DNA of 64,000 nucleotides from NCBI GenBank assembly GCA_002150815.3, contig NDFF03000019.1, positions 1 through 64,000 on the forward strand, in the 5' to 3' direction. The notes beneath the pieces were generated by a model. It was not told where the DNA came from. It was given only the letters and a program-made list of their open reading frames with translations, and ran no database searches. The translations under genes were made by a program, and so were the position numbers. The first letter of the stretch is position 1; every line of letters starts with the position of its first letter. Shown piece after piece: positions 24,021 through 33,385 of this stretch. Source of the stretch: Grammothele lineata. Its lineage: Eukaryota > Basidiomycota > Agaricomycetes > Polyporales > Polyporaceae.

Positions 24021-25025
24021 ATGACTACCTTGGTCACTACCGTGTTCAGCACTCCCACGTCATCCCCTGAGAGTGTCGATCATGCGGGGTTTCCGATCAC
24101 TGTTATCCTCGGCTGGGTAGCCGGGGGCGTCGCAGTGTTGGTCCTCCTGCTGCTCTCCCTCCTTTGTTATATGCGCGTCCGCGTGCATCGTCGTAGGAAA
24201 CTCGCCATAACTCCCTTTCAAGAGGACCAACCCTCCAGCACGACCAAGGCTTCAGTCGATTTCATTAGTGGCGGTTCATTCTCGTCGATTTCCAGTACTC
24301 GTCCATCCCTTCCTACCTCTATGCGCCAACAATTTCAGCCATCGGTTGCAGTTACTACACCGATCGTTACCCCGGTCGTAGCTATTCCGCAACGTACTCG
24401 CCATGAGCGTCATTTGCGTCCGATCCAGGACATCGCACCGCCGGACACAGGTACTCCTCATGCTCGCGAACGCCGGTCAACACGAGAGCGCACCTCATCC
24501 CGCAGGCGAGAACGTCAGTCGCTCCCCCTACCTGCCAGACACGCCGTCCCTCTCGACAACACCAGGTCCTCTCAACGCCAACATCGGCACCGGTCCCTCC
24601 CCCTTCCTTCACACGACGGTCAGGCCTCCACCCCAGGCACCGCCTCTCCGAGTGCCGACGCCGTGGACGCTCGACGAGACTCCAGCCAGCGCCGACGCTC
24701 GCGCCGACGTTCTGCCAGCGCAGTGGTCTCTGCACGCGCACACATCGCCGCGATCCGGGAGGAGATCGCGTCGCTATACCAGGAACAGCTGGAGCTCGCG
24801 CAGCAGCGTCAACTACCGCCGCCATACATCGGCCCCCCGCCCGTGGCGGATCGTGGCCAGAAGAGGCCGGGCGCACGCGGGGCCGATGGCAACGGTGATA
24901 GCGCGGATGAGCCACGCGGGCGGAGGATGGTTACTCGACTGCGTCTCGCGGGATGGGCGGCGGAGGCGTGGAGAGCGCCAAGATCTGAGGATGGCCAAGA
25001 GCTGAAAGGGCAGGTGGAGGCGTGA
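24021..25025 (+). CDS. Single-pass membrane protein with disordered cytoplasmic tail
   Basis: Single exon, 334 aa, not recognised beyond its architecture. A short Ser/Thr-rich N-terminus (MTTLVTTVFSTPTSSPES) is followed by one strong membrane segment at about residues 25-49 (ILGWVAGGVAVLVLLLLSLL) and then basic residues (RVRVHRRRK), giving an N-out, C-in topology. The long tail is Ser/Arg/Pro-rich, low complexity, and ends with a short coiled-coil-like helix (REEIASLYQEQLELAQQRQ). An upstream in-frame extension exists but lacks ATG, so 24021 is used. The next gene has the same plan (extracellular Ser/Thr, one TM, terminal EEIA helix), suggesting a tandem pair. Such proteins are common in agaricomycetes; a sensor role would be speculation. 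Confidence 0.7.
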   Translation: MTTLVTTVFSTPTSSPESVDHAGFPITVILGWVAGGVAVLVLLLLSLLCYMRVRVHRRRKLAITPFQEDQPSSTTKASVDFISGGSFSSISSTRPSLPTSMRQQFQPSVAVTTPIVTPVVAIPQRTRHERHLRPIQDIAPPDTGTPHARERRSTRERTSSRRRERQSLPLPARHAVPLDNTRSSQRQHRHRSLPLPSHDGQASTPGTASPSADAVDARRDSSQRRRSRRRSASAVVSARAHIAAIREEIASLYQEQLELAQQRQLPPPYIGPPPVADRGQKRPGARGADGNGDSADEPRGRRMVTRLRLAGWAAEAWRAPRSEDGQELKGQVEA

Positions 25026-25666
25026 GGTGGGGTCGGTGGCCTAAAGTGCACGCTTCCACGACGTGAACGGTGATTTGACGTCCGACGACCTTTACGTCCA
25101 GTCGCTCACTATGTGAGTTGCATCGGAGTCAGCATATGTTACAGGGATAATAAGCTCACTTCGAATGATATCATCATTGTTCAGTTGTTGTGTTCGACGC
25201 AACCACACAGCGAACGCACCTATCGTGCTGCCACGTGCAAGCACGTTCCCAAAAATGATAGTGCTTGTCTTCTAACCTTGACAGGGGCTTTCATTAGCAT
25301 ATGAATCCCCCTCGTTGGCTCGCGATGCTGAACGAAGACATTGCTCAGCTGGTTTCAGCCACCGGTGGATACAGTAACCTGGCGCTCTAGGAAACGAGAC
25401 CATATCGCAGCTGTCAAACATTTTTCCCTATGTAAGAAGCTGTGGTCTCAACGACACTCGAAAGCTGGCCGGCAAATCCCCCTCTTCTCTGTTACATCCA
25501 GGACACGAGTTGTGGCTTACGGTGCAGGGTTATCTCGTACGATAGCTGTCGGGAGCAACGATACTTGAACGTCATCGCCGTAAGAGCGCTTCAACATCTT
25601 CTTCTGAATAATTTCAGAACACTTATATCTATATCCACAGGGGTTTATACCCATCCCAGGCTAGCT
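25026..25666. other. Intergenic between tandem membrane-protein genes
   Basis: Holds the 3' end of the first and the promoter of the second membrane-protein gene. The frame of the downstream gene stays open through part of this stretch without an ATG, so a longer N-terminus by upstream splicing is possible. No other gene was seen. Confidence 0.5.
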
Positions 25667-26992
25667 ATGCTCCTGAACTCTGTTGTCTTGGGACTCCTAG
25701 CGTGGCGGACGAGGGCTCGCCTCGTTAATCGTACTATCGACGACCGCAACGGAGATAGTTCTACGGGCCTCCTACCATCGTATTCTCCCCAAGGAGGCTG
25801 GCAAAGCAACGATGCCTGTAATCGTTGCACCCTGGGACCGTCGCTAGTGTCAGATTCGTTGGCATTCGACCGAACATGGCACGAAGCCACAACGCTTCCA
25901 GGAGGCGGTCTGTGGGAGATCAACGTGTCTTTCGTTGGCACTGCGGTCTACGTTTTCAACATTGTTCCAAATAGTGTGGATACGTTTATCGATGTATATA
26001 CAAGCCTCACCTTCTACATCGACGGACAACAGGCTGGCCAGTTTACGCATTTTCCGGATGATGCCAACTCGATCCTCTATAACTATTCGGTCTTTGCAGG
26101 CACTGCCTTAGAAAACGGACAGCACCATCTAGCCATTCGCGCACCGCAGGATGTTCAGACTCTCGTCCTCTTTGACTACATCATATACACTACAGAGGAA
26201 GACGTCTCGACGTTGTCAGCTTCTACACTAACTCATACGGCAAGCCTATCCATCGACCCTTCCAACTCATCACTCCCTATCATTGATTCGGCCTCTCCTC
26301 CTTCCTCTAAGGCACCGTTATTGCGTACTACCGGAATTCCACTCTTGTCTAACGCCACGAATACCCTCTCTCGGACAAGCACTGCTCAGTCAATTTCGTC
26401 CACGACAAGCTCTGAACAAAGCACTTCCACGAACACCATCGCACCTACCTCAAATACCACTGGGAGTCTACCATCCGCGTCACAACAGTCTGTTGACTCG
26501 CAGCGTCCTCCGCACTCCCTATCCACAGGTGCTTTGGCAGGCATCATCGCCTCTTCCTGTACCATCGTAATTGCCGCCATCGCCCTATCCGTCTATTTCC
26601 GGAGGCGCTCCAAGCTCCGTACCCTCACTGCAGTCTCTTACACCCCTACTCGCAGTACAACCGACCTGATATCGAAGCCTCCATCCATTGTATACACAGC
26701 TTCGAGCCATGACACCGAGGACGCCACGATGTGTAACCCTCTCGAACAAGAGAGTCCTTCCCTCCACTCGCGAGTCCGCCGTGCGCGTGCAGACGCCTCA
26801 TCCCGGATCCTATCGGACGCTGCTACGCTCGGTTTCAGCCAGGAGTCCACAGCACGTGCGACATCTTTCGGCTCCCGGGGCACGGCTGGAAAGCGCAAAG
26901 TGCGAGAAGAAATAGCCATACAGATGGCGGAACTCTGGCGGGAGCTAGCTCGGTTGCGGAGAGAGTTGGTTGCGGAAGCGCAGAGGCGGTAA
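25667..26992 (+). CDS. Ser/Thr-rich surface protein with one membrane span
   Basis: Single exon, 441 aa. The N-terminus MLLNSVVLGLLAW is a weak signal-peptide candidate. Residues about 20-180 form a beta-rich ectodomain (GGLWEINVSFVGTAVYVFNI, FYIDGQQAGQF, NGQHHLAIRAPQDVQTLVLF) resembling the galactose-binding-like/jelly-roll ectodomains common in mushroom surface proteins. A Ser/Thr stalk (about 185-285) likely to be O-glycosylated follows, then a membrane span (GALAGIIASSCTIVIAAIAL, about 287-310), FRRRSK and a cytoplasmic tail ending in a helix (REEIAIQMAELWRELARLRR). The architecture parallels the upstream gene. Ligand and role are unknown. The start is chosen as the first ATG before the hydrophobic segment. 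Confidence 0.75.
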   Translation: MLLNSVVLGLLAWRTRARLVNRTIDDRNGDSSTGLLPSYSPQGGWQSNDACNRCTLGPSLVSDSLAFDRTWHEATTLPGGGLWEINVSFVGTAVYVFNIVPNSVDTFIDVYTSLTFYIDGQQAGQFTHFPDDANSILYNYSVFAGTALENGQHHLAIRAPQDVQTLVLFDYIIYTTEEDVSTLSASTLTHTASLSIDPSNSSLPIIDSASPPSSKAPLLRTTGIPLLSNATNTLSRTSTAQSISSTTSSEQSTSTNTIAPTSNTTGSLPSASQQSVDSQRPPHSLSTGALAGIIASSCTIVIAAIALSVYFRRRSKLRTLTAVSYTPTRSTTDLISKPPSIVYTASSHDTEDATMCNPLEQESPSLHSRVRRARADASSRILSDAATLGFSQESTARATSFGSRGTAGKRKVREEIAIQMAELWRELARLRRELVAEAQRR

Positions 26993-27700
26993 AGGTGTCA
27001 CCTAAGAATAGATGGACGGACTTGCCATCCTACGGACTGTTAGCGGCGGACTTCTTGCAGGAGAGATATTTCGACTAATACTATAGGTATCCTATGGACT
27101 CTCAAACATACCCATCACTCGCAGGTCGGTGTACAATCTTGGGATTTAGTACTAGACATTGGACGAGTCCTAGTATCGTGACGCTATACCTTTCATTCAG
27201 TTTCGAAATCTGTCCACATGAGTACAGTTGTAGTACAGTACCATCAATAACCATCTGCCATTGGCGAATGTTGAGTGTAGGTGGGTTGGACTAGAAGTGC
27301 CGTCTACACTCCGAGTTCTCCTGGTCGATACTACTATGTCGGGAGTTTGAGAAATTCCCGACATACCGTCTGGAATCTAAAAGGAGTCGATGGTATAGTC
27401 GTATGAGCGTGTATTTTCGTGTACGATTAGCCACGTTCTGAGCGACAGAGGACTTGTGCTTCTCGTAGGAGGGAAGACTATGGATCCGGACATGACGTGT
27501 AGCGAGACGCGTCGCGCGTCCGAGCGCCGTTACAAGACGCGTCTGTCACACGTGACATGCGCGTAACCGCTCGCGATCGTGGGCTCGCCTCGGAGAGTCA
27601 GCGACCGCCTGGTACTGGGCCCTATCCCTTGCCTCATCTGATCCGCTTAACTGCTCTCGCCTCTTTGACGCTGCTTCCACTCTCGCCTTGGAATACTCAG
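26993..27700. other. Intergenic, upstream of ORC4, with hairpin
   Basis: About 700 bp between the surface-protein gene and ORC4. It holds a perfect inverted repeat (separate entry) and the ORC4 promoter. The ORC4 frame opens earlier with an ATG at 27557, but the segment 27557-27700 looks like leader. Confidence 0.5.
27335..27365. repeat. Perfect 10-bp inverted repeat (hairpin, 11-nt loop)
   Basis: TATGTCGGGA at 27335-27344 and its exact complement TCCCGACATA at 27356-27365 flank an 11-nt loop. It could be an RNA 3' hairpin, a protein-binding palindrome or a small element end. The position is about 340 bp after the preceding stop codon. Confidence 0.75.
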
Positions 27701-30651
27701 ATGCCACCGAAACGTAAAGCAACTGACGGAGAGCCGTCGCAACCACGCAGGAGAACGAGGGCGACTGTCACGGCTGGTGACCACCTCGAGGGCGTAGCTG
27801 TGGAGGAACCTCCGAAAAGGAAACGCCGCCGCGCAAAGGATGAAGACACGGGTGATGTGGAGGATGAACAGTCTAGTGCACCCACCAAGCGTTCTACTGC
27901 TCAGAAGGCGGCGTCCCGACCGACAAGGGCAACAGCGCGGAGGCGTGGAAAGTCTCAAGAGGAGTCGGCTGCACCAGTTCCTGGACCCAGCGCCCCCAGC
28001 CGGAGAGCACGATCAACAAAGGTGCGCTAGTCTACATTGTAAACCCTCGCGCCAAAAGTGAACTTCTGGTAGGTTCCACCTGAGGAGATGGCGGACGGTC
28101 AGCTCGAAGAAGAGGCAGAGAGGCTGCCGTCGCCAGTTCCAGAGAAGGCTACACGTGAAGTGACTAGGAAGCGTGGCCGACCCAAGCAGGTAAGGTATCA
28201 CAAAGATGACTGAACTTGCGCTGACCTCATCCAAAGACCCAAGACTTGGATGTACCCGAGAACCCCCGCCCTCGCCGGGTCCGGCGCGCAAAATCACCCG
28301 AATGTGTTGCTGCAGATCCTCAGCCAGACGATGATACTTCATCTCACTCTCACTCGGAAGCGCAAGATTCTTCTGCGGAAGCCACAGGAAAACGTCGGGG
28401 TAGAGCCACTCGTCCCGCGAGAGCGGTACAACCAGCTAAGGCGAAGGCGTCATCACCAGCCAAGCGACAACCAACTCCTAACCATGACGAAGAGAGTTCT
28501 GATGATGAGTTGCTTCTTACGCCATCGAAGAAACGAATACCTGCGCGCCCTTCCACGCCTCCGCCAACTGGTGGGGCTCGGGGAGGAACCCCTCGCATGG
28601 TCCTTCACTCGGTCGAAATCACAACTCCAAGACGTTTGATGAACACGGCTAAACGCGATCTCGGCTCGCCTGCACCTCGAACATCTGTGCATCTCCCTCC
28701 TCTCGGGACTCCCCGTCTACCAGCCGCTTTTCCAACAACCTATAGTAGCCCTCGAAAGCGCAATATCCCATCTGGGGTTAGGGATACTAGTCGGACACCT
28801 TCTCCTCAGCCTTTAACTTCTCGTGCTCGCCCTCCGAGTCCTGAGCCTCCAGCCCACAATACGCGACAAGTTAATACCACCACACCTTCTAAGAGAACGC
28901 GGAATCAGAATCTAGTCTCGCCTGAGAGGCAACCTGGCGCGCTTACAGACTTGCTCCGCCCTCTGCTAGAGCGACAGAAGCGTGCAATGCTAAAGTCTCT
29001 CCAGCAACCTCCAGAACTTGAGGAAATCGAGTTGTACGGTGAAGACTATCCTCCTGCAAACACTGCTGCTTACGAGCAGCTCAGTGAGCTCCTCGCTGGC
29101 ACTGCAGTAAGGGGAGAGGGAAACAGTTGTATGCTGATCGGTCCCAGTGGAAGCGGCAAGACTCAGGTATGCTCCTATTGTCCGTAATGATGTGCCACAA
29201 GCTGAGTATTTGGCGTTAGATGGTCGAACGGGCTATTGCGTCACTTCCCACCAAACCGATCGTGATTCGCCTCTCTGGTTTCACTCAGCACAACGACCGG
29301 CTAGCCATACGGGAGATCGCTTGGCAGCTCGCTCAGCAAACTGGACAGTCTTTCTTACCTCCTGATGAGAACGACGCAGAAGACGGCGAAGACATTCATG
29401 GTCCTGAGGAACTCGACGCTGTTTCGGGCGCTCCTATCGAAGACGAGGCTGATGCCGATGTGGACGAGGACGAGAACCCATTCACAGAGCCTACGGCCCC
29501 TCTTACTTCGGAAGCCACCAAGCCTATCATCTCACTTCCACCGCCAGCCCACCTGCTCGCGCTCATTTCCATGATACCCACTCTTCCACGCCCGACCGTT
29601 CTCGTCCTCGAAGGGTTCGACTTGTTTGCTAGTCACGCTCGTCAAGCTCTGTTATACTGCTTGCTCGATACGGCACAAGCGTGTAGGACAGGTACAGGCT
29701 CAGGGAGTGGTATGGCAGTCGTCGGCGTTACTGCGCGCGTCGACACGATCAACCTCTTGGAAAAGCGAGTCAAAAGTCGTTTCTCGGGAAGGATGATTAG
29801 GACTGCATGTCCAGCGAAACTGGACCATTGGATTGCTCTCGCTAAGGCGGTGCTATGTGCGCCTTGTCATGTCGAAGAAGAAACAGACGATCGCGTGTGG
29901 CACGAAACGTGGCAAGCCGCGGTGGAAAAGTTTGCGAGCGATGAAGGAGTCGTCGACGCGCTGAGAGAGACGTACTCTCTCACCAGAGACTTCCAGATGT
30001 TCAGGCGAATTATGGTATGCCTTGCGTTGCTCCATGAAGATCCTTGTGTAACCTCGTTGTCCACCACAGACTTCTCTCATTTTGGAGCTTACTGCTGCGT
30101 CGCCGTATCCGACACTGACAAAGCTGAAGAGCGCTATTGCCCGCCAACGGTGTCCCGCTCGGCACCCTCCACTACATAGTAAACCTTCAGCCACGTTGCC
30201 TGCACGAAGGTGGTGCTGATCATTCGCTCATTACAGCTCTCCCGTATCCTGCAATCTGCTTGCTTATCGCATCTGTGCACGCTCAGACGTCGGGTCATGA
30301 TACCTTCACGTTCGAGATGCTGTATGATGCGTTCAAAGGCCAGGTTCGAACGTCGCAGTCGGCACCCGTTCAAGTCGCAGGTGGAGGCGTCGGGATGGTA
30401 CGCTGCAGTCGAGAAGTGCTTTTTTCGGTAGGTATTGATTCTTGTCATCTGTTCTATGAGCGCTGATCAACATATATACACTCTAGACGTTCGAGCGATT
30501 AGTCAATCTGCGCATATTCCTTGCTGCGGCTGCTCCTGCGGCTTCCAGGGAGTTCATGCTGCATCGAAGCACCGTAGACAGGTTTGTTGTGAAAGCTGCC
30601 GTTGAAAAAATCGGACAACTCAACTTGAAGAAATGGCTTACGAAGGCGTAA
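27701..30651 (+). CDS. ORC4: Origin recognition complex subunit 4
   Basis: AAA+ subunit of ORC, which marks replication origins and loads MCM. Seven exons (27701-28021, 28073-28189, 28237-29166, 29220-30014, 30070-30178, 30237-30427, 30487-30651) give 875 aa. Residues 1-390 are basic, Ser/Pro-rich and disordered with an AT-hook core (KRGRPKQ at the end of exon 2) and related basic patches (KRRGRATRPAR). The AAA+ core has Walker A GPSGSGKT (about 448-455), a Walker B-like VLVLEGFDLF (about 583-592), and the ORC4 arginine-finger motif LLEKRVKSRFSGRMI. The winged-helix end includes LPYPAICLLIASVHA then GHDTFTFEMLYDAFK. Fission-yeast Orc4 also has a long AT-hook N-terminus. I chose the ATG at 27701 (MPPKRKA); an in-frame ATG at 27557 is the alternative. 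Confidence 0.92.
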
Positions 30652-31142
30652 TGGGCCTGTTGCTGTGTTTAGCTTTGTATCGTTATTGTCCTTGTTATCG
30701 AGCATAATCTAGTTGTGTTGCACTCTGTATTATTCTACTTTAGGGCATCCGCGGAATCCAACGGATCCGATTTATTGGGTATGTTCGAGGGTGAGTTTCA
30801 GGACGTGGAGATTCGTCGTGGCCGAACGATAGCGGGAGGCCCCACCGCTCGACGGCGGGCAGGTTTCGGCGTGTGCCTCCAAGGCACGCGCCACACACGC
30901 GTCGCGTCGCGCGCGTCGTGCGGGGCGATATACACGCGTCAGCGGCGTGACCTACGCGTGTTGCCTGTGACGCCTCGCTCCTTCCGTATTCCCACGCTCT
31001 GCATTGCGCCCTGACCTCAATAGGCTCGCTGCGATAACTCGCTTTGCTCACTCCCTCTCCCTTCTCTCTCCTCCACGCTCTCTAACGACATCTCGCACCA
31101 AACGACACCAATCCGTTTCACTCTCTCTTCACAACAATCACC
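30652..31142. other. Intergenic, promoter of the zinc/AT-hook gene
   Basis: About 490 bp. The middle (30840-30960) is GC-rich with repeated CGCG/CGTCGC steps, and the last 100 bp is a CT-rich leader before the ATG at 31143. No gene was seen. Confidence 0.55.
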
Positions 31143-32653
31143 ATGTTTAGCTTTTTCTCGCGAAAACCACAGGCGCCACCAGAATTAGTACCCCTCCCAC
31201 CTTCGCCCTCAGCATCTACCTCTAATCAGTCACCCGAGAAGAATGTCCAGTTGCGTACACCATCCCCGTCTGTCGACTCCAATTCGGCGGCGAACGCGAA
31301 GGTGCGCTCGGCCTCGCCCACAACAAAGATCTCGCGCATGTCCCTCGAAGAGCGCAACGCCTCCCCTACTCGTCGTGGCTCGATCGGCGGCAACACCCTC
31401 ACCGCAATCGCCCCCAACCCTGTCTTTGTACCCCCAGAGCCGACCGTCGAGTCGCTCACCTCACATTTGGCCGCGATACCGCCCAAGACCCTCCACGCCT
31501 ATGTACTCTCGCGCGTCCCACGTTGCGAGCCAGACGCGCTCCCCGCCCTCGCTGGTTTCTTTTCCGAACTTGCGCCACCGCAGAAGTTGCACTGCGTGCG
31601 CTGCCACAAGGACTTCGTCGAAGTTGAGAACGACGACCGCAGTTGTCTCGTCGCGCACGACGACGAGAGTGCCGAGGTCGAGCGCGTCGGCACCGCTAAG
31701 CGCACGGGCCGCGTTCCGGGCACCGTGGGCGCGACCTTCGAGACCCTCTGGGGCTGTTGCGGCAAGATCGTAGAAGGCGACGGAGACCAAGGTCCGCCGG
31801 ACGGGTGGTGTTACGAGGGCCTACACACGGTGCGTCCCCCTATTGAATGGACAATGAGTGTCTGAGATCTCATGCGCGCACATAGACGGATATCAAGCGA
31901 GCCCGCTTCCGCGCCGACTCGACAGTCCACGAAGATAAGCTAGTCTCGTGCCTCCGTCTCAATTGCCACGGTATCCGCGCACAACTGCCGCGCGGGGCGC
32001 GTTCCATGCGCAAGAGGCCCCGAAGCATGAACCTGAAGGAGGCGAGCACAGACGACGATGAGAGCGAGGGCGGCTCGGATAGTGGCATGGACGAGATTGT
32101 GGGCAAGACCCCCAGTACCGGGGCCAAAGCTCGCGCGAAGGGCAAAGGCAAAGCGAAGGCCAAGTCTGACAATGGCGATGCGATGGACGTGGATGACGAG
32201 GCTGCGAGCGTTGCGGGCAGCGTGCGTGGTCGCGGTCGGCCACCGAAGTCCAAGGCGCAGGCCACGCCCGGCGCTGCGAAGCGGCGCGTGCGCGTGGCCG
32301 AGTCGAAGGTCGTGCCTGGCACAGACGGCGAGGACGATGACGCACAGTCAGTCAAGTCTGCGCCCGCAACAGCCAAACGGCGCGGTCGGCCACCTAAGAG
32401 CAAGGCTATGATCACCGATTCGGATCGCGAGGCAGAAGGAGACGGCGGAGAGAAGAAGACGAAGAAGGCGACGAAGCCACGGACACGGTCACTAAGTCGT
32501 ACCAGGCCAGGCGAGATGAGCGATGCAAGCCTGGCGAAGCCCAAATCTCGTGCAAAGAAGGTCCGCGAGGCGAATGCGAGGGACGCAGAGGCGGATGGCG
32601 CGGAGGGCGATGACGAAAAGCCGAAGAAGAGGAGAAAGGTCGCGAGCCCTTGA
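31143..32653 (+). CDS. Putative nuclear protein: Cys/His zinc module plus AT-hooks
   Basis: Two exons (31143-31829, 31886-32653) give 484 aa. A Ser/Pro-rich start leads to a helical segment (LAAIPPKTLHAYVLSRVPRC). A likely zinc-binding module at about residues 158-230 follows: CVRCHKDF, a later C-x3-H, WGCCGK and WCYEGLHT, with CLRLNCHG beyond the splice. The C-terminal half is highly charged and carries two near-identical AT-hooks, GRGRPPKSKAQ (about 343) and RRGRPPKSKAM (about 394), then basic KKRRK, suggesting minor-groove DNA binding and nuclear location. I do not recognise the full family. It could be a chromatin regulator; this is inference from motif content. Confidence 0.72.
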
Positions 32654-33385
32654 TCTGGTCTGTCCTATCCTTTCCTGTGGGTTTTGGTGTGACAAATGGT
32701 CCTATGGTGAGTGCTAAAGGATCTACATCTAGAATATCGCAGCTGACGACAATCACTGCAGCACCTCACACTTCATGCATCCCTTTCTCACGTAATTTAT
32801 CTCATATACCGATATCGACACTCTCTAGCCCTGGCAGTGGCCTAGTAATTTATCCCTGAAACTCGATGTTGTGGACTCTGATTGCATACCTCACTGTCAT
32901 TCTGCTCAGTTATATCACTCATTTGTATCTACCTGTTGTCGGTTTTGAATCCACCATGAGTTTCCACGCTTATTTTCTACGCCTAGTACGTTCGTTGGAA
33001 AGCCGGTGGGGGCGGATGCATCATCTCGACTACGGTATTGACATGTTGACTCAATACTGATCGGAGGGCTATGATGTCAAAATCGGCCCTAGAACCTACC
33101 GCAGCTCGGACTTCACTAGTCACTCTTGACCACCATGTGTTCGAGGGGTGTATCACCGTCTCCCACGCCTCTCGGACCCAAGTTTGAACCATGGCTCCTG
33201 CATACCTGCGTCTTTCATCGATCTCGGCCAAATCTGCTGCAGCACAATTACCATTGTCTGCTCTCTTATAAAAGCCACACACTTTGCAACGCCACCCACT
33301 CCCTCACTTTGCTCCAGAGTTGAACGTTGACTACACGATCTACCCGACCCTGCAGCTTTGCCGTAAACGTGACGCGACCGGAGCC
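32654..33385. other. Intergenic between two head-to-tail genes
   Basis: About 730 bp; short frames only. A TATAAA-like stretch (CTTATAAAAG) near 33265 lies about 120 bp before the next ATG and may be its core promoter. Confidence 0.5.
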
